64,000 nucleotides of DNA from Exiguobacterium sp. J17977 (GTDB lineage Bacteria; Bacillota; Bacilli; Exiguobacteriales; Exiguobacteriaceae): NCBI RefSeq assembly GCF_018616375.1, contig NZ_JAEQBB010000005.1, positions 172,628-236,627 on the forward strand. The letters are read 5' to 3'. Position numbers and translations under genes: made by a program. Below, in pieces: positions 16,250 to 23,595 of the stretch (positions are counted from its first letter, which is position 1; each line of letters begins with the position of its first letter). Under the pieces are notes generated by a model. It did no database searches. It worked only from the letters and a program-made list of their open reading frames with translations, and was not told the origin of the DNA.

Positions 16250-17701
16250 TTAGAACCCACCATAAATGAACCCTTCACTCGACACGCCGAACACCAAGAC
16301 CGACACAATCACGAACAGTTGAATCGCCACGTTCGTGAGAGCCGAACGCTCGGCCAACCAGTCCCAAGCCGAACCTTTTGTCCGTTCGATATATTGAAAC
16401 ACCTGAACGGCCGTAAAGAAGAAGAGGAACACGAGTAAATCGAGTAACGAAAATAATTCAAGTGCCTGCAGCATCTCGACCGGTGCCCATGACGACGGTG
16501 TCACATACAACCGGGCATGGTGAAACGCTTGGGCGACCGAATCAGAGACGAAAAAGACACGTGAGAAACAGACCAACTGGAACGTGACCGCAATCTTCAG
16601 CCATTTATGAAGCTCGGGCGTCCGGTCGAGTCTAACGAAGGAGGCCAGCTGTTCCCGCTGATGTTTCGTCGCATCCCCGAACACGCGGTACATGCCATGA
16701 ATCAGACCCCATAAGACGAAACTCCAGGCGGCCCCGTGCCAGATACCGCTCACCAAGAACGTGATGACGATAGCGACATAGATTTGATGTCGTTTCTTTT
16801 TCCCTTTGCAGAGCGGGATAAAGATATAATCCCGGAGCCACGTCGACAGCGAGATGTGCCATCGGTTCCAAAAGTCGGCGATTGATACCGCGAAATGAGG
16901 CTGTCGGAAGTTCTCTGTCAACTTGATGCCAAATAGTCTCGCTGTCCCGATGGCGATATCGCTGCAGGCTGAAAAGTCGGCATACAATTGAAGCGAGAAC
17001 AACATCGTCCCGAGCACAATCTCGGAGCCGGTCGGGTCTGGCTGACTGAACACGCTCGCGACCATAGGAGCCAACCGGTCGGCGATGAGCGTCTTCTTGA
17101 AGAATCCCCAAGCGATCCGCTTCATCCCATAGCTGACATGCTCATAGTTAAACCGTTGCTCCGCCTTGAATTGAGGAAGCAACTTCTTGGCCCGCTCGAT
17201 CGGTCCCGCCACGAGTTGCGGGAAGAAAGCAAAATAAATCGAGAAATAGCCGTAATGGCGCTCGGCCTTCAGCTTCCCGCGATATAGATCGACAAGATAA
17301 CTGATGGCCTGGAACGTATAAAACGAAATCGCCAGCGGCAAGACGATGTCTCGATACGGAATGTCATAGTTCCAACCCAGCGATGTCGCCATCGTGCGCA
17401 ACGAGTCGTTCACGAAGTTAAAATATTTGAACCAGCCGAGGAACAATATCAGGGTCGAGACACCAATCATCATGAGGCGTTTCTTCTGTCGCTTCTCGTC
17501 TTGTCGTTCAATCAGGATTCCCGTGACGAACGTAAAGGCTGTACTCACGAGCAACAACGGGATGAACTGGACACTGAGCGTCGCATAAAACAAATAGCTG
17601 GCCGCCAATAACAGTACCCATCGGAAGCGATGCGGCACCACATAATATACCGCCACTAAAATGGCGAGAAACAGTAAAAACTCGATTGAAATAAACGTCA
17701 T
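16250..17701 (-). CDS. MBOAT-family O-acyltransferase
   Basis: A 483-residue polytopic membrane protein with about ten hydrophobic segments. It shows the AlgI/DltB signatures: LAISFYTFQAISYLVDLYRG, FFPQLVAGPIERAKKLLPQF, LYADFSACSDIAIG, DFWNRWHISLSTWLRDYIFIP, and the catalytic His in VSGIWHGAAW. Members move an acyl group from a carrier across the membrane onto a polysaccharide or teichoic acid. At 483 residues it is longer than DltB and closer to AlgI/PatA-type enzymes. The gene order with ACP, ligase and a DltD-like protein resembles a rearranged dlt operon. The acyl group could be D-alanine or another acid; see the ligase. Confidence 0.88.
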   Translation of the reverse strand: MTFISIEFLLFLAILVAVYYVVPHRFRWVLLLAASYLFYATLSVQFIPLLLVSTAFTFVTGILIERQDEKRQKKRLMMIGVSTLILFLGWFKYFNFVNDSLRTMATSLGWNYDIPYRDIVLPLAISFYTFQAISYLVDLYRGKLKAERHYGYFSIYFAFFPQLVAGPIERAKKLLPQFKAEQRFNYEHVSYGMKRIAWGFFKKTLIADRLAPMVASVFSQPDPTGSEIVLGTMLFSLQLYADFSACSDIAIGTARLFGIKLTENFRQPHFAVSIADFWNRWHISLSTWLRDYIFIPLCKGKKKRHQIYVAIVITFLVSGIWHGAAWSFVLWGLIHGMYRVFGDATKHQREQLASFVRLDRTPELHKWLKIAVTFQLVCFSRVFFVSDSVAQAFHHARLYVTPSSWAPVEMLQALELFSLLDLLVFLFFFTAVQVFQYIERTKGSAWDWLAERSALTNVAIQLFVIVSVLVFGVSSEGFIYGGF

Positions 17702-17763
17702 AGCTTCACCTGATTATTCTAAACTTATATTGCTTTCCACAAAGGCTGCACTCACTTGCTTGT

Positions 17764-19170
17764 TCAGGTGGTGACGAGCTCTCGTTTCGGTAATGCGGCA
17801 TACAGAATCTTTCCGGATTCGTTCCGGGGAATGGCATCGATTCGTAGAATCGTGGCCCCTCTTGTATGCATCCTATCCTTGATGACTTGTTTGATGGCGG
17901 CACGGTCGTCGTGCAACGTGTACACGTATAGCTCGTCATCCTTCCCTGTACACACACACTCATGTCCGTGTGCTCGTAACAGGTCCTCCACTTCATCGAG
18001 ACTGATTCGGTTCCCATGCACCTTAATCATCCGTTTGATGCGACCGACGATGAAGAAATAACCGTCTTCATCCACATACGCCAAATCGCCCGTCTGCAGG
18101 ACGCCCTCGTTCTCATCTCCGGTCGCAAGGTCTGATAACGTTTCGGCATAACCGAGCGATACGTTTGCTCCCTGATACACCAACTCCCCGACGACGTTCG
18201 GCGCAGTGATCAGTTCGCCCGTTTCATTGCGAAGCGTCAATTCACCGCAGGGAATGGCGATGCCGATGCTGCCGGCTTTCTTGCGATTCTGGTCAGGCGG
18301 CAAATACGACATGCGCGCCGTCGCCTCCGTTTGACCATACATCATGAAAAACTGAATGCCTTTTCGCTCGCAAATTTCGGTAAACGCACTCGCTAAATTC
18401 GGATTTAATTTTCCTCCGGCTTGCGTCAGTTTCGTCAAACTCGGCAACTCCATCGTCTCGAACTTGAGCCGTTGTAGCATCTCATAGATGAACGGGACGC
18501 CGCCGAACGTCGTCACATGCTGGTCGCGACATAACTGCCAAAATTCCTTCTGCATGACGGACGCCTCCGTCACCACGATGGTCGCGCCGGACACGAGGTG
18601 GCTGTTGATGATGGAAAGACCGTACGAATAGTTCATCGGCAACGTCGTAATCGGACGGTCGTCTTCATTGATATTTAAGTACGACACGATGGATGCCGCG
18701 TTGTGGAACAAGTTGTCGTAGCTGAGCCGGACCAGCTTCGGACTGCCCGTACTACCGGACGTCGTCAACAAGAGCGCGAGCTCATCATGCAGTTCATGCT
18801 CCATCACACGAGGACATTCAAACAACGCATAGTTTCCATATTCATAAGTCGTGTCCATCTCCTGCGCCAATTGCTCATGCTCCCGATTCGCCCAAATGTG
18901 CGTCGGCCGGTAGCGGTCAATTAAGTTCTGCAGCTGTTCCGAATGAATCGCTGCATCCAACAGGAGCGGCACGATACGTCCGCGAAGAAACCCGACGTAG
19001 CCGAAGATTGATTCTTTGTTGTTGGCACATAAACAAAAGACAAGCGTTCGATCGCCGACCTCACCCGCAATCGCGTCGGCCGCCTCGATCATCTCTTCGT
19101 AGGAATACGCGCAATCCGCGTAGATGGCGGCGCGCTCTCCATACTGCTCGACCGTGTCGAAGCGCTTCAT
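17764..19170 (-). CDS. AMP-forming acyl/aminoacyl ligase (DltA-like)
   Basis: A 468-residue adenylate-forming enzyme. Core motifs are present: LLTTSGSTGSPKLVRL (phosphate-binding A3), MMYGQTEATARMSYLPP (A5), LQTGDLAYVDEDGYFFIVGR (A7/A8), and the C-terminal catalytic Lys in PRNESGKILY (A10). It should activate a carboxylic or amino acid with ATP and load it onto the adjacent carrier protein, whose stop overlaps its ATG by four bases. It is about 40 residues shorter than a typical DltA, with a short N-terminal domain. Which acid it activates cannot be read by eye; the pocket residues would need comparison with DltA and acyl-ACP ligases. Confidence 0.82.
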   Translation of the reverse strand: MKRFDTVEQYGERAAIYADCAYSYEEMIEAADAIAGEVGDRTLVFCLCANNKESIFGYVGFLRGRIVPLLLDAAIHSEQLQNLIDRYRPTHIWANREHEQLAQEMDTTYEYGNYALFECPRVMEHELHDELALLLTTSGSTGSPKLVRLSYDNLFHNAASIVSYLNINEDDRPITTLPMNYSYGLSIINSHLVSGATIVVTEASVMQKEFWQLCRDQHVTTFGGVPFIYEMLQRLKFETMELPSLTKLTQAGGKLNPNLASAFTEICERKGIQFFMMYGQTEATARMSYLPPDQNRKKAGSIGIAIPCGELTLRNETGELITAPNVVGELVYQGANVSLGYAETLSDLATGDENEGVLQTGDLAYVDEDGYFFIVGRIKRMIKVHGNRISLDEVEDLLRAHGHECVCTGKDDELYVYTLHDDRAAIKQVIKDRMHTRGATILRIDAIPRNESGKILYAALPKRELVTT

Positions 19171-19412
19171 TGTCCGAAATCCACACCCAAGCGCTTCAAT
19201 AAGTCGATGCCAGACTGATACGTGTTGAAATCTGTGATCACATCCGCATCGAGATCGACGTCAAAGGCGTCCTCGAGTTCCGCGATCAATGTCATGTGGC
19301 CGATTGAATCCCACTCTTTCGTAACACCGAGCTTCAAGTCTTCGAATGACGTATCTGGCTCGACGTCAAGGCCGTTGATAAAAGCTGTTTGATATAATTC
19401 AATGTTGTTCAT
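19167..19412 (-). CDS. Acyl/peptidyl carrier protein
   Basis: An 81-residue carrier protein. The phosphopantetheine attachment site is Ser36 in KEWDSIGHM, and the helix LIAELEDAFDVDLDADVI that follows is typical of ACPs. Ser36 must be modified by a 4'-phosphopantetheinyl transferase, which is not encoded here. The frame is open to 19430, but GGGGAG lies about ten bases before the ATG at 19412 and the shorter form is the normal family start. First gene of a four-gene operon and directly under the Fur box. It is the likely donor of the acyl group used by the MBOAT enzyme. Confidence 0.88.
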   Translation of the reverse strand: MNNIELYQTAFINGLDVEPDTSFEDLKLGVTKEWDSIGHMTLIAELEDAFDVDLDADVITDFNTYQSGIDLLKRLGVDFGQ

Positions 19413-19441
19413 TGGATGAATTCTCCCCATTTTTGTTAATT

Positions 19442-19460
19442 GATAATGATAATCATTTGC
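19442..19460 (-). promoter_or_regulatory. Fur box upstream of the acyl-transfer operon
   Basis: GATAATGATAATCATTTGC matches the classical 19-base Fur consensus at about 17 positions. It lies just downstream of the -10 and therefore over the transcription start, a normal place for Fur repression. This predicts that the ACP-ligase-MBOAT-SGNH operon is turned on when iron is scarce. Confidence 0.75.
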
Positions 19461-19466
19461 TATGTG

Positions 19467-19495
19467 ATTCTATCATATTGCCTTTTGGACGGCAA
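19467..19495 (-). promoter_or_regulatory. Sigma-A-type promoter of the acyl-transfer operon
   Basis: On the minus strand TTGCCG and TAGAAT are separated by exactly 17 bases. The Fur box begins seven bases after the -10, and the ACP start codon is 55 bases downstream of the -10. Confidence 0.6.
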
Positions 19496-19567
19496 TAAGA
19501 CTTCTGATGATTCATGGAGGTCATCAAAAAACGGACACCTTCGTTCGGTCTCCGCGCTTTGGATATA

Positions 19568-20070
19568 TTAGACTCGCTCGACCAATCGTCGAATGGCTTC
19601 CACAACCACTTCAGGCTCATCTCGATGGATGTAATGGGCACTGGCTTCGGCCAATATGAATTTGGAATCCGAAGAGATGTGGGTGATCTCTTTTTGCATA
19701 TCGTTCCATAACCGTTGGGACTCCGGGGAATAATGATCTTTCTTGCCCGCCGCGATCACGATGACGGGTAAGCGCAGCGCCACGTTCGTCTCCTGCAGTT
19801 GCTGTAAACTCTCCACGAATTCCCCATAGTTCCCTTCTCGTACGAATTGTTGCTGATACGCCTGCTGAAAATCGGGTGACATCGTCGGAAGAAGCCGCTC
19901 GCGATAGTCTTTCGGCGTGACGTCGACGAGAACGAGTCCGCTGACGTCTGCTTCATATTCAGCAGTAAACAGTTGCAGGTTCACCCCACCAATTGATTCC
20001 AAGACGTTGAATCATCTCCGTATCCAGAGTCCAGGATGACAGTCACGTTTGCGGATTCATGTTACATCGA
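19568..20070 (-). pseudogene. Alpha/beta hydrolase remnant with internal deletion
   Basis: The C-terminal 144 codons (SIGGVNLQLFTAEYEADVSGLVLVD... to a His in SAHYIHRDEP) are the second half of an alpha/beta hydrolase. They begin inside the nucleophile elbow, so the G-x-S of GHSxGG is missing. Immediately upstream, in a frame shifted by one, is ANVTVILDSGYGDDSTSWNQL, the start of the same type of hydrolase. About 60 residues between the two, including the nucleophile motif start, have been lost, and no start codon remains for the first part. A TTG at 20002 opens the second part but would give a dead fragment. The broken gene marks the left edge of the AT-rich island. Confidence 0.75.
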
Positions 20071-20170
20071 TTTGGCGTATAACTTAATTCTATTTTTAAT
20101 TATTTAATTTCTTACCACATTTCTATCTCACAATCTGGATATTGTGTTTTTTTAGTGTAAATCACACTTA

Positions 20171-20208
20171 TATTATTTTAATAAATAAGTATTATTTTAA
20201 TAAATAAG
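20171..20208. repeat. 19-bp perfect tandem duplication
   Basis: TATTATTTTAATAAATAAG occurs twice in a row with no mismatch, 70 bases before the first island gene. It could be an operator pair or a replication-slippage product. The surrounding 200 bases are very AT-rich and hold no gene. Confidence 0.7.
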
Positions 20209-20276
20209 CGATGTATAAGCATACACACTTTTTCGTATGGTAAAATAATGCCATGGAAATTTAAGGGGTGGTATTT

Positions 20277-21347
20277 TTGGGTATCGAAGTTGAGTTTATT
20301 CCTGTTGGAGAAAATACTAAAAATGGGGATGCAATTGTAGTAAGGTACGGTGAAGAAGGAAGCTATAAAATTATGGTCGTTGATGGTGGTACAAAAGATT
20401 CTGGGAGGAGAGTTGTAGAACACATAAAAACGTACTATGAAACTAGTTATGTAGACTATGTAGTTAACACTCATCCAGACAGCGATCATGCTTCAGGCTT
20501 AATTACAGTACTTGAAGAGTTAGAAGTAGGAGAACTATGGATGCATCTTCCATGGGAACACTCATCTAAAATAAGAGAACTTTTTAAAGACGGTAGGATT
20601 ACTGACAACAGTTTATCTGAAAGAATAAAGGCTTCATTGAATAAAGCACACCAATTGTACGAAGTTGCTTGTGAAAAAAATATTCCTGTCTACGAACCTT
20701 TTGAGGGAACTCATATTGGAGAATTTACAGTACTTTCTCCTTTAGAAGACTGGTACATTAACTATTTATTACCTGATTTCCCAAATTTACCAGAACGAAG
20801 TGAAAAAAATATTGTTACCAAGACAATTTCCGAGGCTTACGCCAAAATTTTGGAATGGATTGATGAAGCATGGGATAAAGAAACTCTAAGCGAAAATTAT
20901 GATTCTACAGGCGCAAGAAATGAAAGCAGTGTTATTTTATATGCTAACATAGATGACTACCAAGTTTTACTTACTGGTGATGCTGGAAAGCAAGCACTTC
21001 ACAACAGTGCTGATTATGCTGAATTATTAGGCATCGATTTAAAAAAGTGTTCTTTTGTACAAATGCCTCATCATGGGAGTAGAAGAAATGTTTCACCTAG
21101 TGTTCTAGATAGAATTATTGGTGAAAAAATATCAGAAGATACTCAACCGACCACTACAACTTTTGTCTCGGTATCAACTCAGACCGATAATCATCCAAAA
21201 AAGGTTGTTGTAAATGCATTTATTAGAAGAGGTGCAAAAGTGTGCGAAACTAGAGGAAAAACAATTAGGCATCATAAAAATATGCCGGAAAGAACTGGAT
21301 GGACTACTGTAACTCCCCTTTCATTCAATCCAAATGTTGAAAAATAA
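20277..21347 (+). CDS. ComEC-like metallo-beta-lactamase-fold hydrolase
   Basis: A 356-residue MBL-fold protein. The metal-binding motif is THPDSDH (His66, Asp68, Asp70, His71). Further ligands are Asp235 in LLTGDAG and His265/His266 in MPHHGS. This is the pattern of the extracellular ComEC hydrolase domain and of free-standing MBL proteins common in defence islands. There is no signal peptide, so it should act in the cytoplasm, probably as a nuclease or phosphodiesterase; the substrate is unknown. AAGGGGTGG precedes the TTG at 20277 by five bases, so I prefer it over the GTG at 20268. Composition is far more AT-rich than the flanking genes. It is followed 20 bases later by a membrane-protein gene. 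Confidence 0.8.
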   Translation: MGIEVEFIPVGENTKNGDAIVVRYGEEGSYKIMVVDGGTKDSGRRVVEHIKTYYETSYVDYVVNTHPDSDHASGLITVLEELEVGELWMHLPWEHSSKIRELFKDGRITDNSLSERIKASLNKAHQLYEVACEKNIPVYEPFEGTHIGEFTVLSPLEDWYINYLLPDFPNLPERSEKNIVTKTISEAYAKILEWIDEAWDKETLSENYDSTGARNESSVILYANIDDYQVLLTGDAGKQALHNSADYAELLGIDLKKCSFVQMPHHGSRRNVSPSVLDRIIGEKISEDTQPTTTTFVSVSTQTDNHPKKVVVNAFIRRGAKVCETRGKTIRHHKNMPERTGWTTVTPLSFNPNVEK

Positions 21348-21367
21348 AAATTTAATAAGGAGATTAA

Positions 21368-22099
21368 ATGAACCTAGATGTTGTTCTAAACACTTATGAA
21401 AGAAAAGCAAGATATTTGCCATCCTTATTAACAGTCTCACCAATTATTATTTGGTTATATCTTTGTTTTCCTGATATACGCTCACTTGAAGGTACATTTA
21501 TTAGTTTAATCGTTGGCTTAGGTATCTCACTCCCATTATCTACACTCGCAAGAACGTTAGGAAAAAAAGAACAAGATAAATTACTAGCCAGTTGGGGAGC
21601 TCTTCCCGCTACTTTAATACTAAGAAATAACGATGGATCTTTAAATCAAGAAACGAAAAATCGTTATCATCAAAAATTAAGATCTTTAACAAACTTGGAT
21701 ATTCCAACTATTGAAAAAGAATTAGAAAATCCGTTGGACGCAAATATAAAGTTTGATTCGTGCATTGATTATCTAAGGCAAAAAACTAGAGACAAAGTTA
21801 AATATTCTTTAATTTTTAATGAGAATGTTTCTTATGGCCAAGCTAGAAACTTACTTGGATTAAAACCATTAGGGATGCTTACGTGTATATTTTTAATAGC
21901 AATTCAATCATTTTATATTTATAACAATTATGGACTTGGTTTGAACATTTCTGCTGTTCCAATATTAGAAATAATTTCGATAGTTGTAACTTTATTGTTC
22001 TTATCGTTTTGGATTTTCTTCGTTAGTTCTAATCAAGTGTATGCAGCAGGAGTGAATTACGGAAAAGCACTTTTAGAGTGTTGCGAGCATTTTGAATAA
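21368..22099 (+). CDS. Four-TM membrane protein, possible effector
   Basis: A 243-residue protein with two hydrophobic helices at about 17-34 and 43-62, a soluble, mostly helical middle (about 65-165), and two more helices at about 170-190 and 197-220. The arrangement 2TM, cytoplasmic middle, 2TM recalls four-TM effectors of nucleotide-signalling defence systems, but I cannot assign a family and no cyclase gene is nearby. An AAGGAG site precedes the ATG, 20 bases after the MBL stop, so the two genes form an operon. The MBL enzyme may be the sensor or regulator and this protein the membrane-acting part; that is inference. Confidence 0.7.
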   Translation: MNLDVVLNTYERKARYLPSLLTVSPIIIWLYLCFPDIRSLEGTFISLIVGLGISLPLSTLARTLGKKEQDKLLASWGALPATLILRNNDGSLNQETKNRYHQKLRSLTNLDIPTIEKELENPLDANIKFDSCIDYLRQKTRDKVKYSLIFNENVSYGQARNLLGLKPLGMLTCIFLIAIQSFYIYNNYGLGLNISAVPILEIISIVVTLLFLSFWIFFVSSNQVYAAGVNYGKALLECCEHFE

Positions 22100-22114
22100 G
22101 TTGAATCCGATACA

Positions 22115-22169
22115 ATTACATAGTAAAAACGGGTTCTGATATTTCATATAACTCCTTTTACTATGTAAT
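22115..22169. repeat. 14-bp perfect inverted repeat after the membrane-protein gene
   Basis: ATTACATAGTAAAA at 22115-22128 and TTTTACTATGTAAT at 22156-22169 pair perfectly across 27 bases. It lies 15 bases after the stop codon. There is no T-run, so it is not a standard terminator. It could stabilise the mRNA end or be a recombination site. Confidence 0.6.
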
Positions 22170-22318
22170 GATTCATAACTAGAATAATCATTGCCTCAAC
22201 TATTTTAGCTACTACTTAAGTAAGCGTTAGCTCAATTCTCTTCTTATCACTAATTATGTTATTGTTTCCCCATATATAGTCTAAAGGAAGTTTGAAATAC
22301 AATTTTATTAAGTTACTA

Positions 22319-22346
22319 TATTTATTTATAAATTTATAAATAAATA
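22319..22346. repeat. 28-bp perfect AT-only palindrome
   Basis: The stretch is its own reverse complement over 28 bases, centred on TATAAATTTATA. It lies between the MBL/4TM operon and the convergent HEPN/tRNA-like unit. No coding potential is visible in 22170-22413. Confidence 0.6.
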
Positions 22347-22413
22347 AACTTATTTTATCCATTTTTTGTATTATTTAAGTTTTATTTAGACGTTTTTATC
22401 GATAGAAATAATC

Positions 22414-22447
22414 AAAAAAAAAAAAGCCAATCAATGACGATTGGCTT
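22414..22447 (-). terminator. Terminator after the tRNA-like RNA
   Basis: On the minus strand AAGCCAATC and GATTGGCTT form a 9-bp stem followed by about 12 Ts. It lies 27 bases past the 3' end of the tRNA-shaped element, giving the HEPN-like gene and the RNA a common end. Confidence 0.85.
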
Positions 22448-22473
22448 ATGATTAATATTATAAATTAATTTAG

Positions 22474-22572
22474 TGGCCTACTGTGGAATCGAACCCCAAT
22501 CTCCCCCTTCATAAAAACACGATAACTCATGTTCTTATGGAGGGGAGCGCTTTACCGTTAAGCTAGTAGACC
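22474..22572 (-). ncRNA. tRNA-like RNA with extended anticodon arm, non-decoding
   Basis: The 99 bases fold as a tRNA elbow. The acceptor stem is GGTCTAC/GTAGGCC with discriminator A. Bases 8-9 are TA. The D arm is GCTT-AACGGTA-AAGC with the invariant GG. The T arm has loop TTCGATT and a TGGGG/CCACA stem with one mismatch. The anticodon arm, however, is 47 bases instead of 17. CTCCCC/GGGGAG continues through a small internal loop into CATAAGAACA/TGTTTTTATG, capped by a 10-base loop, so there is no 7-base anticodon loop. No CCA is encoded (CTA follows). It starts two bases after the stop of the HEPN-like gene and ends before a strong terminator, so it is cotranscribed with that gene and may be cut out by RNase P/Z. 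Folding done by eye; function unknown. Confidence 0.7.
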
Positions 22573-22574
22573 AT

Positions 22575-23168
22575 TTACATATCTGAATGAATTAACTTTA
22601 ATATTAATTCAGCGTCTTGTCCAGTGATTCCATAACGGGTTTGAATTTCACCTTTAATAGCATTGTCAAATCGCTTTTCATTTTTAATACTTTTTTTAAA
22701 TTTTTTAATGTCAATGTCAGCAGCAAGAGCTTCATTTGATGGTTTTGCTATCTCACAAAGAGAAAAGGCGATATTTTTTATAACTCGAGAAAATAGTAGA
22801 AAATCATCAAAATTTATTTCATCAAATCTATTCGGAGCCTCTACATCATACATGCTAAAAATTTGCGCTTGATAATCAAGCAGTTTATCGTATTTTTTAA
22901 CTAATTTCTCTTCAGTTGATGCAGAACGATGAACTATAGCTACTCGAACAAGTCGATAATATTCAAATATCATAATCTCTAACTCTCCAACCTTCTTTAC
23001 CGTCTCACGATAAGACAAGTTAGTATTTTTTAGTGTCCATTCCAGTTTAGGTTCGTCTTTTTCTCTTTGTTTTCGTACGATATTATGCCATTTTTGACTT
23101 TCAGATTTAAATTCTTCTAAAAATAATTCAGCAGATTGATAAGTAGTTACAATGTAATTTTTCGCCAT
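22575..23168 (-). CDS. HEPN-like helical protein linked to tRNA-like RNA
   Basis: A 197-codon frame from the first canonical ATG. It encodes an all-helical, highly charged protein (MAKNYIVTTYQSAELFLEEF...). A possible HEPN catalytic motif R-x4-H lies at Arg75-His80 in YYRLVRVAIVHRS. It resembles RiboL-PSP/MAE-type HEPN proteins, which are candidate RNases; the usual polar residue after Arg is Val here. The same frame stays open upstream for over 60 codons (KLKKYLGQFDAINELNELAVREVSRLASE...) but without ATG, GTG or TTG. An ATG at 23358 would join it if one A of the A6 run at 23346-23351 were skipped. The true protein is therefore probably about 260 residues, made by slippage, by a non-standard start after AGGGGGG, or disrupted by a frameshift. 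Confidence 0.6.
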   Translation of the reverse strand: MAKNYIVTTYQSAELFLEEFKSESQKWHNIVRKQREKDEPKLEWTLKNTNLSYRETVKKVGELEIMIFEYYRLVRVAIVHRSASTEEKLVKKYDKLLDYQAQIFSMYDVEAPNRFDEINFDDFLLFSRVIKNIAFSLCEIAKPSNEALAADIDIKKFKKSIKNEKRFDNAIKGEIQTRYGITGQDAELILKLIHSDM

Positions 23169-23595
23169 TAAATTAAATAGATCTTTAGGGATAGTAGAAA
23201 AATTAACTCTAATATCATATTTATTAGATAAACCTATAAAATACGAGTCTATATCTCCACTTTCACTTGCAAGTCGACTAACTTCTCTGACTGCTAATTC
23301 ATTTAATTCATTTATTGCATCGAACTGACCTAAATACTTTTTTAATTTTTTGTAGCATCTATATTTAAATATAATAATCCCCCCTAATCGTGATGTATAG
23401 TACCAAATTCAGCTTTAACTATTATGTAAAAACATTACTTCAATAATAACTCCTTTTTATATTTTTTGCTCTCTTGGTATTTTTTAATGCAGAAAGAAAT
23501 CGAAAATATACTTAATGAAAACAACACTAAAGGAGTAACAGAACTGATTAAACTAAGCCTCATAAAATGAACAGTTTAATTAAGAGTCCGTATGT

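Noticed and set aside
20178..20489. 104-codon minus-strand frame over the start of the MBL gene
   Set aside because: Hydrophobic, AT-driven shadow of the MBL coding region with no ribosome site.
22474..22572. A working tRNA gene (for example tRNA-Trp from the CCA in CTCCATA)
   Set aside because: The bases that would close a normal 5-bp anticodon stem do not pair; the extended hairpin fits far better, and a T-stem mismatch is present.
23487..23570. 27-codon ORF on plus (MQKEIENILNENN...)
   Set aside because: No good ribosome site and too short to support; may be a remnant cut by the IS3 insertion nearby.
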